64,000 bases of DNA from Eremomyces bilateralis CBS 781.70 (Eukaryota; Ascomycota; Dothideomycetes; Eremomycetales; Eremomycetaceae), in assembly GCF_010015585.1 (NCBI RefSeq), contig NW_022985080.1, forward strand, positions 574,806 to 638,805. The letters run 5' to 3'. Position numbers and translations under genes: made by a program. Below the pieces are notes generated by a model. The model was given only the letters and a program-made list of their open reading frames with translations. It was not told where the DNA came from and searched no databases. Of the stretch, positions 45,754 through 55,877 are shown in pieces (positions within the stretch are counted from its first letter, which is position 1; every line of letters begins with the position of its first letter).

Positions 45754-46661
45754 TCCGGAACGAATCCTGCACAGCCTCAGCCCTGCTCCACCTCCGTTGC
45801 GCCGCCTCATCCAAGCTAACGTCACCTCTTCCTGACCAGGCCATTCCAAATTTGCGATCCAACACCTTCGGGCCAAATTAGGCAATCATGATATCGAATT
45901 CTCTCCGAACTACTACTAATTGGTTAGGAGAATTTAGCCACCCCACACCTCCATCGTGAAAAGTGCTACTGCTTCAGCGTCACCGAGATACGACCGTGGT
46001 ACGGCGCTGACTGTACCAAGCACGGGTTCGAACATGGCTTTGAATTATACTGACCTATCAATCTCAATGGAGTTCATTTTATGGTGTCCTCTGTGGCGGA
46101 GGGCTGCGAGTTCCTAATTCCTGAGGAATGGACGAACTACGCCATTTCGACTCCGCGTCAGTCCTTAACGGAGCACACTACGTATATCCGTATTCTTCAT
46201 GGGCCGGCCCGGCTATCTCCAGGGGACAGTGATGCAAATGTGCCCAATTCTAATGCTTTTATCCGGAGATCGTTCGTGATGAGCCCGTCCACCCTTCAAC
46301 TTCATTAATGCGCCCTCCGCAGACCAACCAAAGCCACAGGCGGCGCAATGCTGACAATCCAGCAGATTAATCTATCCCTCCAAGGACCCTTCCCACGAGC
46401 CAGTCACCAACCGGCCTCTTTTTGAGTTTCTGCTTTCTCCAATGATAATTTCATATTGGATCCAACCCACTTGGCGTTTGTATGACTAGTATAGGGAGGC
46501 AACGCTGCGCTCGAGCCCCTCGCGCGGCCAGAGTTCCTACTTAGTTGCAATGGATCGATGTTGAATGCACACGGACTGATCTTCTTGTCTCGTCAATGCT
46601 CTGATCTGCGACAGGGACCCCACTTCATCTATAAAAACCACGATCATGCTGTTCATAGATC
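45754..46661. other. Intergenic region with TATA box before the orphan gene
   Basis: A TATAAAAA element lies at 46630-46637, only about 25 bp before the chosen ATG at 46662, which is short for a fungal leader. A short upstream ATG occurs at 46646. No other gene is supported. Confidence 0.35.
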
Positions 46662-47980
46662 ATGGACGAATATCCACACAGGACCACAGATCCATCCTCG
46701 TCTACATATCTTGATAGTATATCAGTTACTCCTCCAGTTCCCCAACAAGGTCGTCTTAGTCACATCTCATCCCATGACATATCTTCCATTTCATCGCATA
46801 CACCTCCGGTAGCGCGTTCTCCTCCAGTGTCTCATACCTCAAGTCGAGAGTCGCAATCCGCCGCAACCTCCCCAGGGATTCTTCCCCCTTCTTCTGCAGC
46901 ACCGACGATATCTGTGGACTCTACAGAGAGGAGACGAGTACGGTTTGCATTCCTAGAGGAGGATCCAGTATATCCAGGGGTCTCCAGTCCAAGGATTCCG
47001 CGCTCACGTATTGTCCCGTCACAAAGACAGGACCCTATGTCTGAATACTCTTACGGATCACGATCATCGGCAGATTCGGGGTTCAGCAATCCTCCAGCTC
47101 GGAATTATTCGCTTCCTGGATTTGGAGGGATGACCGACGCACAGTCCATAAGTGAGGTAAGAGATGTTCAATCTTTATCATCAACTCGGACCTCCCCATT
47201 GGTATCACTGGATCCACTGGATCACTATTTTGTCGGATGCTGGTCATATCATGGAAATGCTATCTACTGCTTCAGCCTACTCTGCACTGACAGGCAGAGA
47301 TCACTACCATCGAATTTATAAGATCTAATCTTCTTGGCAGTCTGAAAAGCGGACAATAATCCATGCCCTACGAACACATAGGGTCAATACGCTTACGGAA
47401 CTCCGCCGAATCGAGAGGAGTTTCGCTACTATTGGCACCCCTGATGTCTCAGAGCCGATGACCACTGCATGTAGGTGTCTCGGAAAGAAACGACAGACTA
47501 CAGTTACTAACCACTCAACCACAGGGGCATATTACGTTAATTCACACACACTGTTGACCGAACTTCGAAGCCTTACCCGAAACTACCCCTTTAGGTACAT
47601 TTCGCCCCGCCCAGTACTAACATGGCCGCTAACGCACCTCAGTTCCGATTGCCTTGACGAAGCCAAACGACGAGTTTACGCAGACCCGTCGAGCAACAGA
47701 AGCTGGAACTTCTGCTGGCTTGTGCTTATCAAAATGCAAAACGAGTGAGTGCCCCAACTTCTAAAGCGAACTAGTTCGAACTCTAATTGGCAATTGTAGT
47801 CAACTGATCCCCTACTACGCACAAAATCAAGCAGCGCAACCCGCCATGTGGGGAAACTACACGCCTACCGCCGACAGCATTCAACAGCTGGCTGACGCAT
47901 TTATCGCGGAGTGGAATTATGCACTGGAAGAGACGTTGCGGCATTGGGAGGAATCTCCGCTTGCTGGTAGGGTGGAATGA
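46662..47980 (+). CDS. Orphan five-exon gene, Ser/Pro-rich N-terminus, 325 aa
   Basis: Exons 46662-47156, 47341-47470, 47525-47594, 47643-47744 and 47800-47980 sum to 978 bp, a whole number of codons. The internal introns carry good branch sites (ACTAACC, GCTAACG). Residues 1-165 are rich in Ser, Pro and Arg and probably disordered (for example SPPVSHTSSRESQSAATSPG). The rest looks folded: SEKRTIIHALRTHRVNTLTELRRIERSF, WAYYVNSHTLLTELRSLTRNYPF, SSDCLDEAKRRVYADPSS, NFCWLVLIKMQND and a C-terminal helix FIAEWNYALEETLRHWEES. I recognise no family. The first intron (184 bp) is the least certain junction, and the start could lie downstream because of the close TATA box. It sits beside the broken HET gene in the accessory stretch. 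Confidence 0.55.
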
Positions 47981-48692
47981 TGTCACGATGGGCAGGAATA
48001 AAAAGTGACTGGAGTTTGGGAAGGGCTAGGGATAAGATACTCCAGAGGGTTTGTGTATCTCCGTTGCGGGCATCTGGACTGTCACAACCGTTGTTTTTGC
48101 TTTTGGATTTCCGGTTCAAGCCATCGATGACTTTATATGAGCGACTTCTGTACTAGCATTTTATGCGGAGAATAAATGAGCGACATTTAGCATCGGATGA
48201 AAAGCGAGGTTTACGGCTGTACGTCGTATTAAGCATCACAATGGCACCTCATGCAGTTTGTTGATGTCATTGCCCAGCCCAGATCAAAAGAACTGCTGAA
48301 ATGCCATCCAATCCGTAGCTAACTGCGTGATACCCCAGTGTATTTCTAGATTGAACAAACAGCAAGGAGAGTCCCACTGTTCCTAAATAAACTACGCATT
48401 GATATACTTGCCCCAATTTAGATGTTTGTACTCCGTATCGAATATCGAATTCCAAATTCCAAATTCCAATGTGAGGGCACCCCTACGACAAGGAATTTCC
48501 GGCGTGGGTATCCTAGCCTGAAAGGGGGGACTTCAGTAGACAAGGTACAATATTTAGCCGGGAGCAGCCATGGAATACCTCTGCCCGCCACAGAGCTTAC
48601 ATAATAGGTATGCAGACATCTTGGAACAGGACCTGCGTCCAGAACCACTCAGTTGAAGTAATGCTTAAGCGGACCTGTGATTCTCGCGCCCC
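47981..48692. other. Convergent intergenic region
   Basis: It lies between the orphan gene and the RAD1 stop codon. A triplicated 7-mer (AATTCCA) ending in ATGT lies at 48447-48471, and a TACTCCGTA word at 48428-48436. No gene was recognised. Confidence 0.45.
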
Positions 48693-51573
48693 CTACTCAT
48701 CGATCACGTTCCTCTCAAAAAATCTGACGATCTGTCTTGCCACTTCTTTCCCTACCAGCTCTGCAATCCGGTCCTCGCCCATATTCGCAAGCTCAGTGAT
48801 GCTCCCAACCTCCAACTGTAGCCTCTGTGCCACGGGTTCCGTGACGCCAGGAAGGACTCTCAACATCTCTCCCGGGGTGCTCGCGTACGTTCCAGACTCG
48901 GGATCGCCTCCGCCCAGAACATCCAGGCCAGCCTCCACTGCCTTCACTGGATCCGGCTCCTCCAGACCCCTTTTCAACTCCTCGAAGATCTCGGCAGTTT
49001 GGAACGGCGAGCTGCTCCAGACAATTTTCAGTCGTGGAAACGCAATCGTTAACATGACGATTTTCGCCTGAAGGTCGGGCTCTCCGATCTTTGAAAACAT
49101 CCCTGCGCTGGGGCCACCGAGACTGAGGTCCGAGAACATCTCCAATGTAAACGCCTTTTCTCGCTCGAACTCGATGAGCAGCATTGGGTTCTTGTAGTAT
49201 TTGATCATCGACTCAGCCTGGTTGTAGAGGCGACCGTTGTTAAGACTGGAGATTAGATCTCGTATGCTCTTCCGCTCGATGCAGATGCCGGTAGTCAGCA
49301 CGTAGTCTCCCACTGTTAGCATGGCAGGAACAATCTCCATGGAGCGACCATGAAGTTGTGAAGGCAGCGAAGATCGGAACTCGCGCACATCAACCACAAC
49401 CCGTGGGGGTTCAGCCGTCGCAGCAACCCGTCCGCCACCCGCGATCCTCGTGTTAATGGTTCGCAGGAACGCTTCCTGCGGATCTTCAGGGGCAGTTGAA
49501 TTCAGCGTCAAGGCCATCGCCCCACGTTCGCGAATCAGCTTGGTGAAAGCATCTTTCTCTCGACGAACGATGCTTAGATATCGCTGCTCTTCCACCGAAT
49601 CTTGGTAGTACATGAAGTAAACCTTGATGTTACGGTCACGGTGGGAGGACCGATACACTTCCACTCGGCGAATGAATGCGGCGTCCGGTTCAAACATCAC
49701 TACATATCGTGGTTTGACCTCTTCGAGGATGTGCTCATCCATGTCGCCATCGTAGGGATGCACAAGGACCAGGTCGTTCATGTCATACAGTTCGTAGTAC
49801 TTGTCCATGTCATCGAGCGGATCAGCGCCGATCTCTCCTTTCTGCTGCGACTCCGCTTCGCTTGGATGTAGTTCGGCGAGGAGACTTGCAATATGAGCAT
49901 CGCGATCCCCCGCGGTGACTGAGGTTTCAAAGCTCTGTCTCCCCGAGTTTGACCCTGCATAAGCTCCGCCACGTACTCTCCTTCGTTTATTGGGAGGCGC
50001 TTTACCCGGCAATGGTTTCGATGCCGCACCTTGAGCATCTTTCGAGAACAGGGTTGTGCTTGCTCTTGCGAAATCTTTCTTCCAGTTTAAATAATTGCGC
50101 AATTTTCGCCTCATCATGAACGCAGCTGAGGCCTCCGGATTAGCATCTTCGTTCTCCCCATTGGTTTCGTCTGCTCGCAAATACATCGTCTGTAGATACT
50201 CTCTTAGCTGAGAGCACGTACTGGTTTCACCACACATGATTAGGGTTGTTCGATTAGAATCGTCATCGGGGACCGGGTTGAAAAACATGTCCGTCTCAAT
50301 CTCTTCCAAGATCTCGGCAAGTTGCCCCCATTTTGGTTGCTCCTCGAGAACCGGGTGAAGGGCGCTGTCGGAGCCCGTTGGAGCAAGGTTGGCGGTGAGT
50401 TTCCCTGTATATACTCGTCGCTTGGCAGTCTCGAAGATTGTATTCGACGCATCGAGAAATAGCCAAGGGGGTTGTGAATGGCGGGAAGAACCGGGTTCAG
50501 GAGCAGTGGCCGCTCGTACTGTGTCGAGATATTTGTTGAAGTTCACGCAATCTTCTGTTATGAGAGCACTCCAGACGTGTCAGCTCTAGTCGGAGATGGT
50601 ACTTATCATATGCTTACTGAAGGAGGCTACGCAAGAGTGTTAAATCTCGAACCACTTGCTTAGTCCTGAACGAGGTCCTGTGCCACACAGGGTCAAGCTG
50701 TCTTCGTATAATGGAATCGAAATTTTTGTGGAGTGCGCTATCCACCGTCCAATCTTCCACATCCAAGCCTGGATTCGACCTCTTGAGGTCTGCGATACTG
50801 ACTTCAATACATTCGAGAATCGCGTTCTGGATGACTCGCATGTCATCCGTCATTGAGACTTCAAACTCTATGACCTCTGCTTTCTTGCGGCCCTCTAGAG
50901 ACTTTGCAACAGACACCTGGAATCTTGGGTAGAGGGATGATTTCCTAAGGAATAGGTTGCGCATCATGTTGGAAAGCGGAGAAAATCCCATAGTGAATGG
51001 CTCAGGTCGGTCCGAAAACGCTTTGAGGAACCCATCCTTATTCTTCTGGCGGTAGATACGGAGGATGAACGCCTCTAACGATGTTGCCACGACCTGGTCC
51101 GCATGTAGCACGACCATCCCAGTGACGATGGCGGGGTCCAAGAGGCCGGATAGAAAGTCTACAATCAATATCCGTGATGTGATACTGAACATCCCACCTT
51201 GCGAGTACATCTTCTCCCGCGCCCCGACGCTCATCACGTCGGTATTTACGAGGCTCAGCCCTCTGCATTTCGGCGCTGCGCTGATGGCGGCGTGCTCTGC
51301 GAGAGCTTCGCCAATCCACCCATTTTCGCGGTCATCGGCACCCACGAGTAGTATAAGGTTGTTGCCGGCAACATCGTAGGAGTGCAGAAGGTTCGTCACT
51401 ATCCTGAGCAATCCCAAGCCGGGTGCGAGGATAAGTAGCTCATCCTCATCGCGGAGCTCGTGGAAGATGTCCTGTTGGTATTCCTTGGAAATTGTTAGTT
51501 ACCGCTTGATGACACAGAAGATAGGTCATACCAAAGGCAATGACAGCTTTACAGTTCCCTCATCCCCAGGCAT
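48693..51573 (-). CDS. RAD1: DNA repair endonuclease RAD1/XPF (ERCC4)
   Basis: Three exons (51573-51532, 51483-50619, 50554-48693) give 922 residues. XPF/Rad1 pairs with ERCC1/Rad10 to cut the 5' side of lesions in nucleotide excision repair and acts in single-strand annealing and crosslink repair. The N-terminus has the family entry LSLPLEYQQDIFHELRDEDELLILAPGLGLLRIVTNLL, followed by a degenerate helicase-like domain (ILIVDFLSGLLDP, VVLHADQV). The nuclease site lies at about residues 690-730: VVVDVREFRSSLP, VGDYVLTTGICIERKSIRDL (V-x-DxRE ... ERKxxxD). The C-terminus has tandem helix-hairpin-helix motifs (LRVLPGVTEPVAQRL). Exon 1 encodes only 14 residues. The second intron must end at CATAACAG (50555), because an earlier AG leads to a stop. 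It shares a 351-bp divergent promoter region with the TFIIIC gene. Confidence 0.97.
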
Positions 51574-51924
51574 TTGCGCGAAGGCATAGGAGGCGTTGCA
51601 TGTGATTTCATAGAGGCATAGAGTAGAAGTCGCGTCGCATGGAGAACTATAAGAGCTGGTGGGCCTGGCTCATCAGCTCAGTTGTTGCCTCTGTGCCTGA
51701 GGCTGATCTCAGATTTGTGAATTGACATCTTGACCAACTAGAGATTCCGTTCACCAGTCACTTTCGACCTAGCAACTTGGGAATAGGTAAACATGATCAC
51801 ACATGGCAGCCTAACGAATGAACCCCGTGATTTTATATCAATCTTCAAAACCTGTTCGATTGAATATGGTTGAAGTTGATCGTTCGCAGCCCTGCCACAT
51901 CGATTGACCACAAGGAACCAAGTC
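51574..51924. promoter_or_regulatory. Divergent promoter region, RAD1 / TFIIIC subunit
   Basis: A 351-bp interval between outward-facing start codons. No TATA or CCAAT pair stands out; the promoter role is inferred from position. Confidence 0.35.
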
Positions 51925-54900
51925 ATGGATAACCAAGCATTCGAAGGGTTCCAGATGGACTACACCTTCTCCGAACCTGATACTTCAAGATTAACCCTAG
52001 CGGAGGAACACTATTATCTGAATCCAGAGGTTCAAAGTGATGCATATACAGCGCTTGGACCGAATTTCGACTTTCATTCGCAGCACCTTGCTCCCAACTT
52101 TTCAGATTTTCCTATTGTCCACGAAGGTGTCGTGCCCGCTGAAGAATATGAAAATGAGTACCCAGAAGATTTCCAGAATCAGGGAGATGAACGGACTGCA
52201 TACGAAAGCTCCGATTCAGAAACATCGTCGGGAGTCGAAGATGAGATCCTGCCTGATTTCGATGCGAACGACCCGGTTGGGGATCCAAACTACCCAAGTT
52301 CATCTGCCTCCGCCTCACCATCACCGGATGAGTCGGAAGAGTCTGAACGGGAAATTCAAGAGGCCATAGGAGGGCTCGCTCGAGGGAATAAGCGTGGCAG
52401 ACCTGCGGGCCGTGGACGCTCCCGCGGTCGACCTCCAGGGGCAGGAAGGGGTCGAGGTCGAGGCCGAGGAGGCTGGCGAGCAGTTCTCAAGAAAAAAGCC
52501 GAAGAAGAAGGCTGGTCGGATGACGAACTGTTCCGGAAGCCTAAACGCCAGAAGAAGACGGAGAAGCCCCGTGGAAGACAGAAAGGCGTCAGGGCAGGAC
52601 CTCGGAAGACTGCAGAACCCAGCATGGAATTTAGGCGACTGCAATCCATTGCAACGAAAGCCTATATCGACCAGAAATTCGAAATCGCCTTGAAATATGC
52701 CCGAGATGCGGTCAAGGAAAACCCGGAGATATACGCTGCGCACTCCTTGCTTAGCGAGATCCTTCGGCTCATGGGAAACAAGGCGGAGTCTGTTACGGTG
52801 CTGATAGCAGGAGCCCACACTGCTCGAGACCCCCAAATCTGGTTGGATGCCGCTGGAAGAGTACTTGAGCTAGCAGAGGACGACAAGCCACGACAGAAGC
52901 AAGCGCTGTACTGTCTCAGCCAAGCGATCGGACTTGACCCCAACGCCATCGAACCGCGATGGGAAAAGGTGAAGCTGCTAGAAGAAATCGGCAAGAAGGG
53001 AAGCAAGACCATACAGAACGAATGTGTCATCATCCTCAAAACGCAACCACGTCACTGGGATGCGCTGGACACACTGGCTGAAATTGCACTTCAAAACAAT
53101 GAGATTCCCGAGGTGAAGAAGGCTATCAAGTTCTACGATGCAGCGTTTGAGAAGGCCATGAGTGAGGAAGAGGGGGAAGAGGAGGAGTTCAGCTTTGGAC
53201 AGTTGAATAGCTACCTCGATCTAATTGAGCGTACTGGCGATTACATGGTTGCCATCTCGAAGCTCAAGAGTCTCTCGCGGTGGCTTGTTGACCGCGAAAA
53301 TGAGACCTACTGGGACTGGGAGAAGACGGATGCAGAATGGGACATTGATGATAAGCGACGGAATCGAGTCAGAGAATTTGTTCCGGGCCAATATCCAAAG
53401 GACTCTTATGGAGAGTTACTTCCCATTGAACTTCGAGCTAAGCTTGGTATCTTCCGGCTTAAACTTGGACCGGAGTATCTGGACGAAGCGATGCAACACT
53501 TCAGGCTGATCTTAGACTTCGGAGTCGATAAATATGGTTTGGATCCCGATCTTCAAGCTGTCTATGTGACGGTCGGGGACCTACTGAAGCAAGAGGGAGA
53601 TACGTTGAAAGAAGCCGAAAACATGTCAAAGGCGAAGGAGATGTTCGAAACTGCCGTCGACTTCTATGAGCGGGTGAACAATCTTGACGAAGACCCAGAT
53701 GCAAATCTGTTGACAAGCCTTGCCCACTGTTATAAGGCCACCGATCGTCTAGATGAAGCAGAGCAATGCTATCGGAGGAATCTCGACGTCATTGGCTACA
53801 GCATGCAGGCCCGGATCCAACTCTATGTGTTCTACACGGAAATCGAAGAGCGCGAAAAAGCTTCCCAAGTCATGGACGAGATCGATAAGATGAGGGTTGC
53901 TCGTGATGGGGTACGCAAGAAGTATAGCGGCCCGTATCGACCAGCTTTACGGCCTCGTTTCATCCATAAGGGTATGCCCACTCGACAGAGACAACGCCGC
54001 ACATTACGGCATGCCTCTAGAGAAGGCGCCAGCCCACCGCGTATTGTGATGGACCACCTCTGGAATAATCTCCGCGCCCTCCAAGCGCGCGTCGATGATA
54101 ACGATCCGGACGCGATTGTCAGTTGGCTTGAAATCGCCGAAGCCTTGATTCAAGGCTTCCGATCTTGTGCGGACATGTGGCCGAGTCGAGACCGCATCAA
54201 TCGCTTCGGGGGGTATTCACGTCAGTCACTAGAACTTCAAGGAAAGACGCCGTCGCAGGATGTGTTGAAAAGTCAAAGCGCCGCCATCAATGCAAAGAAG
54301 CAAAGACGAAGACCGATCACGTATTGGGGCACCGAGGGCCTTTGGAACTTCGCTGATCTGCACGCGGACTTCCATGGTGTTTCGTTCACCGACTGGGCGC
54401 ATTTATTCTGTCAATACGCTCTTCTCCTAGCGAAGAGCGGGGAAATTGACGAAGCAAAGAATGCCTTTGAAGAAGTGGAGGATGCAATCGTCTTCCATTT
54501 TGACGAGGATATCCAGCGTATCCGCAACGTCGCGTTGCTTTCATACAATCTATACATCAACGACGAAGAGGGCATCTTGAACACGGCTCGATGGTTTATC
54601 AAGACCAATCCCTATGGCCGGGAATTATACAAGATGATGGCCTGCGTTGCACGTCAGTACGTCGGGCGACGGACATGGTTCAGTTCCGGACCTACCCAGA
54701 AATTCGTCATGCGCATGGTCAAGATGCAAGACTTTGCCCTTCTTACCCCGGAGAACCGCGAAAAATACGACTTCTCCAATGCCGAGCGAGTTCGATGGCA
54801 GAGCATGATCGACGGGAATATGAACTCCGAGAAGCAGATAGGCGCCGACGCACTCCCGAAGCTGAAAGAGATCGACCCTTCCTTGTTGACGCTATACGCG

Positions 54901-55365
54901 CACACCCTCTCCGAGAATCGACACATTAGCGGGCTCCATTACTACTTCCGCGCGTACTGCCTCCGTCCCAACGACCCAGTCATTAACCTCAGCATCGCCA
55001 GCAACTTTTTCCAGTCCTCGATCAAGCGGCGTTCGGACAACCGCCACTACCAGATCCTGCAAGGCATGGCGTTCATGCAACGATACTACCAAATCAGGAC
55101 CGCAGTCGGCGCACCCGCGATCCATCGACAGGAAGCGGAGTTCAACATCGGGAGGGCGTTCCATCAGTTCGGAATGTGGAGCATGGCGATCCAGGCGTAC
55201 CAGAAGAGTCTGGAGTTGGAGGAAGAGGTGCAGCGGGAGATGGCGGAGACGGATAGTACGGAGGAGTTCACGAAGGAAGCGGCGTTCTCGTTGGTACATA
55301 TATTTGGGCTAACTGGGAACCTGGAATTGGCGAGGGAGATTACTGAGAAGTACCTTGTGATCTAA
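51925..55365 (+). CDS. TFIIIC TPR subunit (Tfc4/Sfc4, tau131 type)
   Basis: A single exon of 1146 residues starting at ATG 51925; upstream in-frame codons are not ATG. Tfc4/tau131 is the TPR-rich subunit of RNA polymerase III factor TFIIIC that recruits TFIIIB to tRNA and 5S genes. The first 150 residues are acidic and Ser-rich. At about 155-187 comes an Arg-Gly-Pro tract (RGRPAGRGRSRGRPPGAGRG) similar to AT-hooks. TPR arrays begin near residue 232 (EFRRLQSIATKAYIDQKFEIA) and continue to the end, with clear TPR helices in LLTSLAHCYKATDRLDEAEQCY and FNIGRAFHQFGMWSMAIQAYQKSLEL. An acidic run (SEEEGEEEEF) lies between TPR blocks. Its length is a little above the yeast protein. Confidence 0.94.
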   Translation: MDNQAFEGFQMDYTFSEPDTSRLTLAEEHYYLNPEVQSDAYTALGPNFDFHSQHLAPNFSDFPIVHEGVVPAEEYENEYPEDFQNQGDERTAYESSDSETSSGVEDEILPDFDANDPVGDPNYPSSSASASPSPDESEESEREIQEAIGGLARGNKRGRPAGRGRSRGRPPGAGRGRGRGRGGWRAVLKKKAEEEGWSDDELFRKPKRQKKTEKPRGRQKGVRAGPRKTAEPSMEFRRLQSIATKAYIDQKFEIALKYARDAVKENPEIYAAHSLLSEILRLMGNKAESVTVLIAGAHTARDPQIWLDAAGRVLELAEDDKPRQKQALYCLSQAIGLDPNAIEPRWEKVKLLEEIGKKGSKTIQNECVIILKTQPRHWDALDTLAEIALQNNEIPEVKKAIKFYDAAFEKAMSEEEGEEEEFSFGQLNSYLDLIERTGDYMVAISKLKSLSRWLVDRENETYWDWEKTDAEWDIDDKRRNRVREFVPGQYPKDSYGELLPIELRAKLGIFRLKLGPEYLDEAMQHFRLILDFGVDKYGLDPDLQAVYVTVGDLLKQEGDTLKEAENMSKAKEMFETAVDFYERVNNLDEDPDANLLTSLAHCYKATDRLDEAEQCYRRNLDVIGYSMQARIQLYVFYTEIEEREKASQVMDEIDKMRVARDGVRKKYSGPYRPALRPRFIHKGMPTRQRQRRTLRHASREGASPPRIVMDHLWNNLRALQARVDDNDPDAIVSWLEIAEALIQGFRSCADMWPSRDRINRFGGYSRQSLELQGKTPSQDVLKSQSAAINAKKQRRRPITYWGTEGLWNFADLHADFHGVSFTDWAHLFCQYALLLAKSGEIDEAKNAFEEVEDAIVFHFDEDIQRIRNVALLSYNLYINDEEGILNTARWFIKTNPYGRELYKMMACVARQYVGRRTWFSSGPTQKFVMRMVKMQDFALLTPENREKYDFSNAERVRWQSMIDGNMNSEKQIGADALPKLKEIDPSLLTLYAHTLSENRHISGLHYYFRAYCLRPNDPVINLSIASNFFQSSIKRRSDNRHYQILQGMAFMQRYYQIRTAVGAPAIHRQEAEFNIGRAFHQFGMWSMAIQAYQKSLELEEEVQREMAETDSTEEFTKEAAFSLVHIFGLTGNLELAREITEKYLVI

Positions 55366-55877
55366 ACCCGCATAGATACCCGATCCCCCTGAGCAGTGTC
55401 GATATGCCATCCGCTTAGGAGCAGTATTCTACTGGTAGCTTGACTTATGAAGCATCATTAATATAACCCTTTCGTCCAATTCTGACCATTAAATGTGATT
55501 ATGTGATATTTGAACCTAAGGTGATAGTTATGACATGATTAATATTAATATTGCTAGTCATCGGGTCATGTTCCCCTGAGAGAGACACATGTGGCGGGCT
55601 GGTGGGGTTGGCGCCAAGCCGATGATGCTACGTGCCACTGTGCCACATTTCTGGCTCTGTTGCTCAACATGGCCGAAGCTGGCAATCTCTCCACCACAGC
55701 ATCGTCGTGAACCCTCACACCCCACGTTGACCTATCTCAACTTCCTATCCAATATCTCTGGCGCTGCAATTTGTGCGCGACAGGCTGGCTCCTCACCCTC
55801 CGGAGACACCCTCTACAATATTCCGCACTCCCCATTGTGCATATCCGTGAGGGTTTCTTCACCACCAGTCGCGTAGT
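55366..55877. other. Intergenic region, tandem genes
   Basis: It lies between the TFIIIC stop and the GGA start. The first part is AT-rich (55480-55560), as in fungal 3' flanks; the second is pyrimidine-rich leading to the GGA start. No further gene is supported. Confidence 0.45.

Noticed and set aside
46005-46040. tRNA-like B box (GGGTTCGAAC).
   Set aside because: No matching A box, acceptor stem or anticodon arm upstream; single B-box words occur by chance.
29257-48436. Recurrent TACTCCGTA word (29257, 48428, and a near match at 44245) as a transposon footprint.
   Set aside because: Only two exact copies and no shared flanks; too few to call an element.
48610-49071. Plus-strand frame of 153 codons over the end of RAD1.
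   Set aside because: It is antisense to the conserved C-terminus of RAD1 and has no domain; a shadow frame.
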